Shown in pieces: positions 52,245 through 61,649 of a stretch of 64,000 nucleotides of DNA. A model generated the notes under the pieces. The model was not told where the DNA came from, did no database searches, and saw only the letters and a program-made list of their open reading frames with translations. The position numbers and the translations under genes are program-made. Source of the stretch: Takakia lepidozioides (lineage: Eukaryota > Streptophyta > Takakiopsida > Takakiales > Takakiaceae); the NCBI GenBank assembly GCA_030704615.1, contig CM060733.1:69812001-69876000 (forward strand), read 5' to 3'. The number at the start of each line of letters is the position of its first letter. Positions within the stretch are counted from its first letter, which is position 1.

Positions 52245-53376
52245 TCTCACCCTCCTCCTGCACACTGTCTGCCTCAAGATAACCCACACACATGAGCGTC
52301 CCTGCAATTTTGGTAGGCAATCGAAGGACGCAGAGAACACGGGCTGGACGCGTCCTGGCTAGAGAACGGTGAGGGGAAGACCTTTGCAGCAGCTCTGACT
52401 GCACTCCCCGGGAGGCGCTGCTAGGACCAAGCATAGATCCGATAACCTTGTTTCACATACGTCCTTGAAACTTGGCATTTGAAGGAGATCCGCAGTTGCA
52501 GCTGTCCTCAAAAGAGATGCCCATGCGCTTGGGTTAGATTCTCGCACCCTCTCAATCTTTAAACCCTAAAAGCCTCGAGGACCTCTTTCCATGTCGACCC
52601 CTAACGCTGTAATCGCCCTCCTCGAAGTTGGCCGTTGGTTTCCAGACGGAGCATGTGAATGTGAACGTGAACGAGAACGATGCCCAAACCGCAAGTTTGA
52701 ATGTGGGATTATATTTGTACACTAATCTATTCTTGGCTCATGATCGGATCTGAGCACAGTGTTTGCTCTTTAATTTGTATGGCACCTCTTTGTTTTTTTG
52801 CAAAGATATTGAATGCTGAAGATATGGATGCACAACAGGATTCATCGAGAGCAGGATTGATGCCGGGAGGAGAGGTTGGTGGTATGATAGGATGAAATGG
52901 CTCATTTCATGAATTGGAATCTCTCGTGACAATCTCTCATCACTAATGTACAAGATTGTTGCCACCTTCATAGTTGATAGACTTCCGAAGTGCTGAAATC
53001 GAGTGAAGTTGAAAGCTTCTCATCGTCCAGAAAACGATGATGGTGATACAGTTAAAATCAGGTGTGGAGTATTCTGCCGCCTTTTCAGACTAATTCTCAG
53101 GCTGAATCAGCCACCCAGGGTGTACTGCCGATTCGGCATGCTGAATCGGCTGGGATGGCCGATTATGCACCCAGGGTGGCAGATTGTGCAACAACCCAGG
53201 TTCAGTACGTGTCATCAGCCTTGACCCCACCCATCATTCCCTTGCAGTTCACCCCGGTTTATAGCCTCCACGGGGTTCTGAAGATGGGCAATCGATATGG
53301 GATATTTCACGCCCAATGAGATTGCGCCACGTAGCGACGAGAATACTCCACAAGCTTTTAACGCCAGGCTGGGTAG
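52245..53376. other. Spacer upstream of MED6
   Basis: About 1.1 kb including the MED6 promoter side. A small palindrome GCCGATTC...GAATCGGC occurs near 53127-53150, amid two copies of CACCCAGGGTG. No gene is recognised. Confidence 0.4.
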
Positions 53377-53418
53377 GGCCCATTCTGCCTTATGGCCACG
53401 CAAAGGGCAGAATGGGCC
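53377..53418. repeat. Hairpin with 13-bp perfect stem
   Basis: GGCCCATTCTGCC at 53377-53389 and its exact reverse complement at 53406-53418 are separated by 16 bp. It lies at the border of the transposon-rich tract, just before the GA repeat and SINE fragment. Confidence 0.7.
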
Positions 53419-53440
53419 TTATCCGGCCCTTTCTCTAGTT

Positions 53441-53543
53441 AGAGAGAGAGAGAGAGAGAGACAGAAGACGCCGGCCAAGGCCGACGTAACTAAGAGCCAC
53501 TTCACCTTACGGCTACTGCCCCCTTTCGGGGGTGGGCCCTATA
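53441..53543 (-). mobile_element. 3' fragment of SINE family 2
   Basis: A (GA)n tract at 53441-53461, followed by TAAGAGCCACTTCACCTTAC and GGCTACTGCCCCC, is the reverse complement of the CT tail and 3' body (GGCAGTAGCCC...GGTGAAGTGACACC) of the SINEs at 22.8 and 35.1 kb. The tRNA head is missing. Confidence 0.55.
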
Positions 53544-53732
53544 TTTCTCTAGTTACATAAAGAACCTGTGCGGTTCTATTGCACCTGGGCAAGGACTAGG
53601 TAGCCGTGGAGGCGAGACCGGCTACGGGGTGTAGCGGGACACCAGGAATCCCTCGACGATACCTAGTCCAAGCTACCTAGTCCTTGCCCAGGTGCAATAG
53701 AACCGCACAGGTTCTTTATGTAACTAGAGAAA
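53544..53732. repeat. 61-bp perfect inverted repeat with 67-bp loop
   Basis: Arm 53544-53604 starts TTTCTCTAGTTACATAAAGA and ends GGACTAGGTAGC. It is the exact reverse complement of 53672-53732. The loop contains 53616-53658, which is nearly the reverse complement of 58226-58267. The right arm runs into the LINE coding frame. Perfect identity over 61 bp means a recent origin or ongoing correction. Confidence 0.9.
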
Positions 53733-54549
53733 GGGACATACAGCTCAAGAATGAATGGTCTTCCTCTGGTTGTGGTTTTCTTTTTCCGACGGTTACCTTC
53801 CTGCATAAGATTCAAGCCACCAGAAGGCTGGCGCAGTCTCTCTCCCATTCCATTGCCCTGGAAAGGTCGCGTAGACTCAAGTCCCTGACTAGATGCTTTG
53901 GTTCATTGTCAAAGTCGATTGAGAAAGGCCTTTTAGGTTATGTGACGATGGAGTCCTATCTCACTGCTAAAAGAATCCTGGCAGCTTTATCTGCTGAGAC
54001 AGAAAACTTCACTCGCATCCGAGCAGGTGTAAACTGGTCCTTGAAAGGTGAGAAAATGACTGGGTATTTCTTTCACAAGGCTAAACAAAAAACGGAGGCT
54101 ACCCATCTTCACTCAATAACTGATTGCAATGGTACAACCCTATTAGGCCCAAAGAGATGGCTGTTTGCTGCAGCTGTGCACTTTGCCAATCTGTTCTCTA
54201 AGACTGTGGAGAATTCCCAGGTAGCTGCTTGCAGAACTGAGGTCCTTCTTTCTTTCCCTGCTTTGCTTTCCTCTAATGATCAGTCTCAATTATCTGCTCC
54301 ATTCTCTTCCAAGGAGCTGTTGCAAGCAGCGAAGGCCTTGAGTTTGTTGAAGATGCCTGGTCCGGATGGTCTTCCCGTGGAGTTCTTTACTGCCCTTTGG
54401 GAGGTGCTTGGTGAGACTTTCTTGCCTTGGCCAATGATATTTTACTTAAAGGGATTTTGCCCTCCCAGCTCTCTCAGGGGGTAATTACTTTGGTTTATAA
54501 AAAATAAACTCTTCCTACAAAATTATTGTTAAGGCCTTAGCACTGCGTT

Positions 54550-54819
54550 TACAACCCTTGTTGTGGCTCTAGGATTGGAGTCAACATTGTAACCAAACCA
54601 GCCAGGAATCTTTTTGAGGTGCGGTTCAGCGAGCAAAGAAATCCAGCTACTAGAAAGATCTTCAACCACAGTATTCCAACCCATGGCCACTCGTCTGCTA
54701 GATAACATCTGAGCAGCACAGTCAGTTGTAATCATAGAGTCTGAAGCATCATCCCAAAAATGCAGGAGGTGAGCCAGACCTGCATCTGCCCATTCAACCC
54801 AACGTTTAGAGCAAGTCAT
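54550..54819 (-). mobile_element. Inverted LINE ORF2 middle segment
   Basis: On the minus strand the frame reads KRWVEWADAGLAHLLHFWDD, the type of sequence that follows the RT domain in plant LINEs. It lies backwards within the gap of the flanking plus-strand LINE, so it may be that element's own middle part inverted, or a second fragment. Confidence 0.4.
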
Positions 54820-55095
54820 CAGAGAAGTGCAAGTTCTTCCACAACCAGATTGAGTATCTGGGCCACATAATATATCCGGGAGGATTGGGGGTGCAGCAGA
54901 CTAAGGTAGAGGCCACAGATTCCACGCCACACAGATGTGAGCCGAGTTCGAGCTTTCATGGGGTTGGAAACTACTATAGACAGTTTGTCAAGGGATTTAG
55001 TACTATTGCAAAGGCTCTAACCAAATTGACCAAGGTAGACCAGGAGTGACAGTGGGAAGATGAGCAAGAGCGAACTTTTCAAGATATGTTACTAG
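54820..55095 (+). mobile_element. Ty3/gypsy RT-RNase H connector fragment
   Basis: With frame slips the plus strand reads KCKFFHNQIEYLGHIIYPGG, then NYYRQFVKGFSTIAKALTKL and WQWEDEQERTFQDM. These are the characteristic words at the end of the Ty3/gypsy reverse transcriptase and start of RNase H. Stops and frame shifts show that it is a dead scrap lodged in the LINE. Confidence 0.65.
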
Positions 55096-56034
55096 CAGCA
55101 GTAATAATCTCATAAGTGGTACTGGCTTCACTGTCAATAAAATGGGTATGCTTTCTTCCCCAGTTATGTTGAGTATTTCAGCCACTTCAGATTATTTTGA
55201 GATAAGAGTAATCTGCTTGCTTTCCGGAATGCCCAATCCTATCCCCCCTCCCCTTGAACTCCCTCACTATAATTGTTCATTTTGCTGGTTCCTTTCTACT
55301 CCCTTATAGTTGCTGCAGATTGACCCTGGCGAATGGTTTTGGTTGAATAAGAAGCGTGGTCCCTTCTTCAATTACTCCGTGAAGTTGGGCTATAAGCTGT
55401 TGATGCCAAAGAGAGACCTAGATAGCAAATGGACCAGAAAATGGGAGCACATCCCTAGTCACCCAGTTACTTGGAAAGCGGTTCGGGGTTGACATTTGGA
55501 AGAAGCATAGGGCCACTAAGTTAGCAACTTTTCTATGGAAGGTTGTGAATAGAATCCTGCCAGTTGCGGCACTGTTCTCTAACTCTCCATCGGAATGTGG
55601 TTCCTGCAATATTCATGCTCCGGAGGATTTGGAGCACTGTCTGGTTCTTTGTCCTTTTGCGAGGGCAGTTTGGGATAAGGCCCTCTCCCTCTACTCCAAT
55701 TGGTCTACCAATCTATGCTTCTCTCGTTCTGTTATGCTGCTGAATATTAAAGAGGGATCCATTTTCTACTCTTGTCCAATTTGGGAGTCTATCAGAGGTA
55801 TCATTCTTTGGAACATATGGAAGATGAGGTGTGAAGTGGTTTTTCAGGGGGTGAGGCCATGTTTGCAGAGGGTTCTCTACTGGGCTCACTCAAACCTGAT
55901 GTCTGAGGCTCGTAAAGCGTGGTTTGTATTGATTTCAGCTCTTCCAAGGTGTAGCGGCTCCAAGAGAGATCAGCTGCTTGCCGACTTCGACAAATCATAG
56001 GGACATGGATACATCTTTTGCAGAAGGATCTCAG

Positions 56035-57748
56035 ACTCTCGGCCCGGGGAAGTCACTCCCTATCACTTGTATAGAGCACGTGAGATAAATGGGTATTTTG
56101 TAGGGGGGTATTACTTTTACTTTGGGTATTTTTTAGTACCCTATAATTACATAATTTTGTAATATGGCGAATTTTTGGCATGCTATTATTTTAATTATAA
56201 TTTTTTATTAGACACCCTATATTAACCCTTAACTTCCTATGCGACCTGAATCGGGTCTTGACCCGTAAGAAAAATGCCCATATCTTGCTGAGATTTTATT
56301 GAAATTAAACTATTCCTGAAGCAATAAATTTGCTGACAAGATAGTCCCCACCCACAAGTGGAAATGAATGCATTTGGAGTGAAACCCTAACCCGCAGATT
56401 TTTGCAAAAACGCTGGGGTTAGATAAGGAGAGGGGCTAGGCAGGGTTGACTACCTACGTGGCAACTTTCTATTAGTGCATGCAACAGCCAGCTCCAAAAC
56501 ACTTGGCCCCACTTAGGCCTCAACTTTTGAGAAATTCACCATTGGATTCCCAAAAAAAATTAACATTATGATGAGGATCATAGGAACTCATTCTCTCACC
56601 GATCGGATAGAAAAAAAATCTCGGTGACACTTTTTGACAATGTTAGAAATTCCATGTTCTGGAACATATCTGAACCCCCCAAAGAATACATACAAAGGAG
56701 CATGTAGCATCATTTGGCATGAAATTTTGTGCATTCTTGGATATCTTGGAATAAGATATGGCTATGGGTGCGGTGGGCCCAGAAAAAAATCAACCCCATA
56801 CTGCAATTGCTTGGTCAAACTTGATATTGCAGGTTTCTCAAATTCCCAAAAAGAAAACAACCCCCACCAAAATACTATAATCTTGAAATTTTTATGGTGA
56901 ATGTTTTTGCAATTTGGTATATGGATGTATATGGTAGGTAACCACTGATTTATAAGGTTCATATTTTTGGATGTACTATGATAGGTGGATAACTTGGTTA
57001 TAGTGTCCAGGGGTAGGAAAATTGAAGGGAAAAAAAACTCTATCTGTAGGAAGTTAAGGGTTAATCATACAATAAAAGAAATTTTTTCTTACAAGACAAA
57101 TGAATTTATTATTTGGTTGAAATAAATTCATTTAAAGCATTCGCATCATCAGCATTCAAAGTATAAATGTTTTGCGCTCTATCGAAAGTCATGGTGACTG
57201 AACTAATAATTGAGTCTACATCTATCCACTTGTTGTCGGTATGATCATATTTGAATTTAAATTGTTCTCAAGATTTTGAGAAGTAGTTTAATAACAACAT
57301 AACTGGTGTGGTTGGTCTATTTGGGAGATCAATAGGCTGTCGCGATATCCCCCACCTGCTCCCTGCCTTCCTTCTCTGTGCGCAGCGGGGGGAGTGAACT
57401 TAGTGCATAAGGCGGAAAAAGAAAATGAAATGAACGTAAAAGAGGTTTGATCTCACGATGATGCGGCTGCCAGGTAGTAGTAAGCTACATACAAATATCT
57501 ATATCCTTCCCCTAAGAACATGTATATATTTTTGGAATTTTTCATTAGGTATTATCTCAGCCCTATAATAAATTTTTAAGTCATTATTTTAGACCCTATA
57601 TTAATTTAAATTCCCTGATCACAATATAATGTACCCTTTATTACTTTTAAATGTTTTCTAATTTTTATCTTTTCTGAATACATTGCACCCTATATTTTTT
57701 TGCACGTCGGTTGGAAATTTTTGGAAGTGACTTCCCCGGGACTCTCGG
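56035..57748. mobile_element. DNA transposon-like insertion with 14-bp TIRs and 8-bp TSD
   Basis: The element spans 56043-57740. It begins CCCGGGGAAGTCAC and ends with the exact reverse complement GTGACTTCCCCGGG. ACTCTCGG flanks both ends directly (56035-56042 and 57741-57748), an 8-bp target duplication as made by hAT elements; a 9-bp reading (GACTCTCGG, Mutator-like) is nearly as good. It lies within the 3' part of the LINE, whose sequence continues on both sides. The interior is AT-rich with no transposase frame and contains a nested TTAA-flanked MITE. Confidence 0.7.
56222..57064. mobile_element. piggyBac-like MITE with TTAA target duplication (copy 2)
   Basis: The element at 56226-57060 begins CCCTTAACTTCCTA and ends TAGGAAGTTAAGGG, a perfect 14-bp inverted repeat, with TTAA on both sides (56222-56225, 57061-57064). 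The interior shares words with the MITE at 6810-7415 in the same order: GACCTGAATCGGGTC against GACCCGATTCAGGT, and GAGAGGGGCTAGGCAGGGTT against GGGAGGGGCCACGCAGAGTT. It has no transposase and is nested in the element with ACTCTCGG target repeats. Confidence 0.7.
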
Positions 57749-58210
57749 ATCGCTTGGGAAGACTCCCTCCCTACCTGTTGGAAGCTCCATTAGCTCCATT
57801 GGAGGGCGGAAACTCGGAGGTCAACTGGAAACACAAGCGTAGTATTAGAAAGAACAAATCTAAAGCCCAGCTCTCTTTTGAGGCTCCAAAGCATAAAAGG
57901 GGCAGTGATTAGTTTCAGGCTTCTTAGATTAGTTGCTAGGTGTAGGCCTATGCTTTTTTTACTGCCTCTTGTTCCTCTTTCTTTGCCTCTTCTTCCTTTG
58001 TGTAGTTTTGCAATGGCTGTAGCTTATGGATTTATAAGCTTGGTGCTATGTTGCAGTTTTCTTATTTTGTGCTGTCCCTTTCCCTTACTGTTTCTCTAGC
58101 TCGGAGTGGATCCTCTTTACTCAGCCTTCATGGCGATTGTAAGGTTATTTTTTCCTTACCTTTCAAATAAATTTTCCAGGGCTACAATCCCCCTGTTGAT
58201 TTTTTTTTAA
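57749..58210 (+). mobile_element. LINE 3' untranslated part
   Basis: Joined to the LINE left of the insertion through the shared ACTCTCGG, this stretch continues past the ORF2 stop at 56000. It holds a pyrimidine-rich part and an AATAAA-like word (TTTCAAATAAATTTTCC) near 58160, and ends GGCTACAATCCCCCTGTTGA plus a T-rich/A-rich run at 58198-58214. Confidence 0.5.
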
Positions 58211-58389
58211 AAAGGACGGGTAGCACGTCGAGGGATTCTGGCGTCCCGCTACACCCCGTAGCCGGTCAAGCCTCCCGGTCTATCGGACATAACTGAGGTG
58301 GTGGTGGGCTACGGCGGGTGACAGATATGTCCAGGATAAGTTAACCGCTACCACGTAGGCAAAATGCCAAACCTTGCCCTGCCAACCAA

Positions 58390-58625
58390 ACCTTGGTTGT
58401 GTGATAAAAGTCCAATCGTCCTGCAAAGGAGCCGACTGACTCTCCTTCTACCATATGGAGCTTGGTCAATTGCTCACGCAACCAATCGGTAAAACCCAAG
58501 GGCTTGAATTGAGTCAGAAAGGTTGTCTTTAGGGCATTCCAATCAGTAAAAATGCCATGAGGTTGATGATCGTACCACTGAAAAGCCAGCTCTTCTCAAC
58601 TTAATTCTCTTGGTAGCCCCCGATT
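58390..58625 (-). mobile_element. Ty3/gypsy gag fragment
   Basis: The minus strand has a frame reading QWYDHQPHGIFTDWNALKTT, FLTQFKPLGFTDWLREQLTK and LHMVEGESVGSFAGRL. Pattern and spacing match the retrotransposon gag domain (PF03732-type) of Ty3/gypsy elements. Another minus-strand frame, 58601-58852, continues upstream (DLTIAAKLAWAKL) after a frame shift. No intact LTR was seen. Confidence 0.55.
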
Positions 58626-58929
58626 CCCCAAGATTGTATGTAGGTGGCAAGGAGGGCTGGACCACGTTCTGGGTGCTTGTCGTACTCTGCACACAATTTC
58701 GCCCAGGCAAGTTTAGCAGCAATGGTGAGGTCATTGAAGACCAAGATAAGGCTCTTTGTTGGAAAAGAATTTTGATTGTCCAATGCCCAACTGGGCTTTC
58801 CAAGTTTGCCAGAGGGTGGCCGAACAAAGGACCTCAAATACTGGACAACCAACAGCCCTGGTCTTCCTTGCTTTTTTATAGTTCAATAGGAGAACAACAG
58901 GGTCAGGGGCTATATATATAACATGTGAC

Positions 58930-59466
58930 ACGTTTTAATGGGTCCGCATTAAATCAGGGCTCCTAATATTCAACTATTGGTGCTTTTTGGCAAAAAAATT
59001 GGATTTTACCCCCCATAATTCCTTTGTACAAGTAGCTGACCCAATTTTCAGGTCAAAATCTGGCAATTTTTCACCACAGAAAAAAAACACTGTTGCAAAC
59101 TAAGGCCAGAATGGAAATAAGGCATAGTGTGTAATGGAAAAAAGACGGAAAAAAGAGAAAATAAGAAAAATCAAGTAAACTTGTATTATTTAACTCAAGT
59201 GCAAGAATTTATGCCGACATTTGTAAGACAATTTTGTGGCCTAACCACTATGGATGCTTGATTATGGGTGTTGGGTAATGATGCAATTTCTTGTTCCCTA
59301 TGTGCAATTTTGAAAAGATAGAAAGATGTGATGAGATGGAACCGTTGAAAACTATGAGAAATTTTAAAATGTGAATTTGTTGCCGACGCAAGCAACTGTC
59401 ACTTGATCTGGAAGAACTATTGCCTTCCGGTGGGAAGGTGAACACCTTTATGACATCCAACATGCT
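58930..59466. other. AT-rich spacer
   Basis: No gene, RNA gene or recognised repeat seen in this stretch. Confidence 0.4.
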
Positions 59467-60050
59467 GTTTAAACCAATGTTGGACTGGTATACCGATAAG
59501 AAACTGGTATCAATATTGGTATGTATATTGGTATGAAGTACCAGACCAGTCTGGTATCAGCTCAGGCCACTACCTAGCATATACCCGTATTGGCCTGGTA
59601 TCTGCTTCCTAATATTGTGGACGATACCCTACCAGTCTGGTAGGTGGTTGAAAATCTGGTACCTGATACCAGTACCATATCCATATTTGTGAGGAAAACC
59701 TAGGTATCAATACTTTGAGGAACTTGAGGAATACTTTGAGGAATAAAATCAATGAGAAGCATACTTTTATACATTTATATGTGAAGTGGGCATTTCAATA
59801 TTAACACATCATGAGTTTTTTTTATACCAGACCAGTATTGATAATACCTGGTTTCGATTTTTAAAACTCTTGTTATTGATACCCGTAAAACACCACACCA
59901 ATCAGGTATTAATGATACCACCATGGTATCCAAATCTCAGATTTTTGCCAATACCATTACCTCCCTGGTATCACAATTGGCCGGAGGCCGATATACCAGT
60001 ACCAACCTGGTGTGTTCAAAATACGATACCAGTCCAACACTGGTTTAAAC
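59467..60050. mobile_element. Fold-back element rich in GGTAT/ATACC words
   Basis: Ends are GTTTAAACCAATGTTGGACT... at 59467 and its inverse at 60026-60050, matching at 24 of 25 positions. The interior is crowded with short inverted words (ACCAGACCAGTCTGGTATC, TACCAGTCTGGTA, GGTACCTGATACCAGTACC), so either strand can fold repeatedly. No coding frame is credible. Clear target-site duplications were not found. It resembles a non-autonomous DNA transposon (fold-back or MITE). Confidence 0.6.
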
Positions 60051-60139
60051 CTAGAACCACTAGTGAGGCGGTTTGAGCCCTTACTAGGCTAAATGTCAAT
60101 TGTCAAAAACATTCCAATAGATTATTACTATAGCATCCA

Positions 60140-60330
60140 TAGGATGTTGCCATACAAATGTTTGTGGGTTGAAAACCACATAGGTGATGTCACCCATTGG
60201 GGCCAACCTAGCTATAAAATGCGGTCATTTGGTGAATTGGCCACTTAATGTGTTGGGACCAGTGTTGGTCGGGTACCATGTTTTGAGCCCTCTTCCGATC
60301 CTGGTTACGACATAGGTATTCTTTGAAAAA
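60140..60330 (+). mobile_element. Decayed SINE family 2 copy
   Basis: Degenerate box B GGTTGAAAACC near 60167, followed by ACATAGGTGATGTCACCCATT and GGCCAACCTAGCTATAAAATG, which match the bodies of the SINEs at 22.8 and 35.1 kb. The 3' end and tail are lost. Confidence 0.5.
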
Positions 60331-60404
60331 AATGAATGGATGGGACAGGGTATACCAATCAATATATAAAGCGAGACGTTTGTTTTGTTTTGTTTGTTTG
60401 TAGC

Positions 60405-60760
60405 GTCGTTGAGATCTCCCAAACCGCGGGCCCAGCCCCAGTGCTTGGTGCCGTTGGAGAGCCCTCGAGGAGGAGGGGTCCACCGGCTTGGTCTCATGAT
60501 TTTTGGACCTGCAGTGTGGGAGATGTGGAATTTCAAGTGCTTTGGGTCACTGGAAATTCGGGAAAAATAGCAAAGTGGGCTTTCCTGGAGCAATGATATG
60601 CCCTTCAGGTGGGAGATTTGGAATTTCAAGTACTTTTGGTCACTGAAAATTCGTGAAAAATAGCAAAGTGGATACATCAATATATGAAGCCTCGACAAGG
60701 GAGATTGCAAAAATAGCAAAGTGGGCAATGACATGGAGATCTCCCAAACTGTAGGTCCAC
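60405..60760. repeat. Degenerate 93-bp tandem duplication with inverted edges
   Basis: Units starting GTGGGAGATGTGGAATTTCA at 60517 and GTGGGAGATTTGGAATTTCA at 60610 are direct repeats through AAAAATAGCAAAGTGG. GAGATCTCCCAAAC at 60410 and 60738 is an inverse of the GGGAGAT words, so the block can also fold back. Confidence 0.6.
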
Positions 60761-60775
60761 TGCTAGAGAATAAGG

Positions 60776-61120
60776 TTTTTTTAACGGCTCTTCTCACACA
60801 TTTTGGTGTGAAAAGAACCCGAGTCCCCCCCCCCCCCCTGGTGTTAGGTTAACCTAGTCCTTTGCACCAGGTGTGAACTTAAGTGGTCATGTTAAGAAAA
60901 ACATCTCACACCTGATGTGGCAGGAGGTTAAGGTGGGTTTGACCAAGTATTTTCAACGGTTCTTTCTACGGCTTCTAGTACAACACTTTGCCACCATGTC
61001 TGTCAACGAAAATGGCACACAAGTGTGAACAATTTGATATCCACTGCTCCCGCTGACGAAAACTAATGCAATAATACCTATTATTATTAATGATAGGTGG
61101 CTTGGGGAAGGGCCCCCTCG
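60776..61120. other. Spacer with hairpin and C-run
   Basis: GGCTCTTCTCACAC at 60785 pairs imperfectly with GTGTGAAAAGAACC at 60807, followed by a C-run of about a dozen near 60826. No gene is seen. Confidence 0.35.
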
Positions 61121-61124
61121 CCGC

Positions 61125-61640
61125 GTGGGTGACTACACCCTCCCTAACCTCTCATATTTTCTACATTCGGAGGTGGATTTGCCAGCTATCGTTGGGTACG
61201 CTTTTCGGGCTGATTTGTTTTCGGGTTTCCTCTCTTTAGTTTCCTCGGGGACTGTCACCTTCCAAGCTGGGCTGGGCTGGCCTCTCCAGCACGCATCTGC
61301 CACTGGTCCTCTAAATTCAAGGATTTCAACCCCTCCCTCCCGGCAGGGAAATCCATTGTTCCATGGTTGAGAGGTAACTCTTTTGCTTGGACTGGAGGGC
61401 TACCTCTGGGTGAGCTCCAACTTGACCCAGCCGAAATGGCAATGGGAATTTGAAGGTTCTCTCCAGTCTATCTTCGCATATTCTACTAAGAAAGCGTATA
61501 GGGCTCTCCTTCAACCCAAACCCTTGCTTAAAAAATGGAATGACAAGTGGGATCATGTTGGGCTGAGGTGTCTTGCAGGAGCGACACTCTGGAGTGTTTT
61601 TGGTGTGGGGGAGTCACTGTTTTGATTTCCTTGTGTTTGG
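61125..61640 (+). mobile_element. Probable LINE ORF2 fragment
   Basis: Frame-shifted readings WEFEGSLQSIFAYSTKKAYR and ALLQPKPLLKKWNDKWDHV resemble the region between RT and the terminal zinc motif of LINE ORF2 (compare GYKLLMP in the LINE at 55.4 kb). No catalytic motif remains. Confidence 0.35.
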
Positions 61641-61649
61641 ATGGGTCTC

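Larger units (their letters stand above)
53684..56000 (+). mobile_element. Broken L1-like LINE ORF2, split by internal rearrangement
   Basis: A frame at 53684-54484 encodes the pre-RT linker and RT start of a plant L1-type element (GEKMTGYFFHKAKQK, LLKMPGPDGLPVEFFTALWE). After a small frame break comes GVITLVYKK at about 54478, then at 54510 YKIIVKALALRLQPLL; the conserved block between them (NWRPISLLN-type) is deleted. The catalytic YxDD region is absent. Foreign and inverted DNA follows at 54550-55100. At about 55310-56000 the C-terminal part resumes: GPFFNYSVKLGYKLLMP, KLATFLWKVVNRILP and the zinc-binding CGSC...EDLEHCLVLCPFA. The element is dead. Confidence 0.75.

Noticed and set aside
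59786-60076. 96-codon frame rich in Pro/Trp/His
   Set aside because: It falls within the fold-back element and reads through its GGTAT/ATACC repeats.
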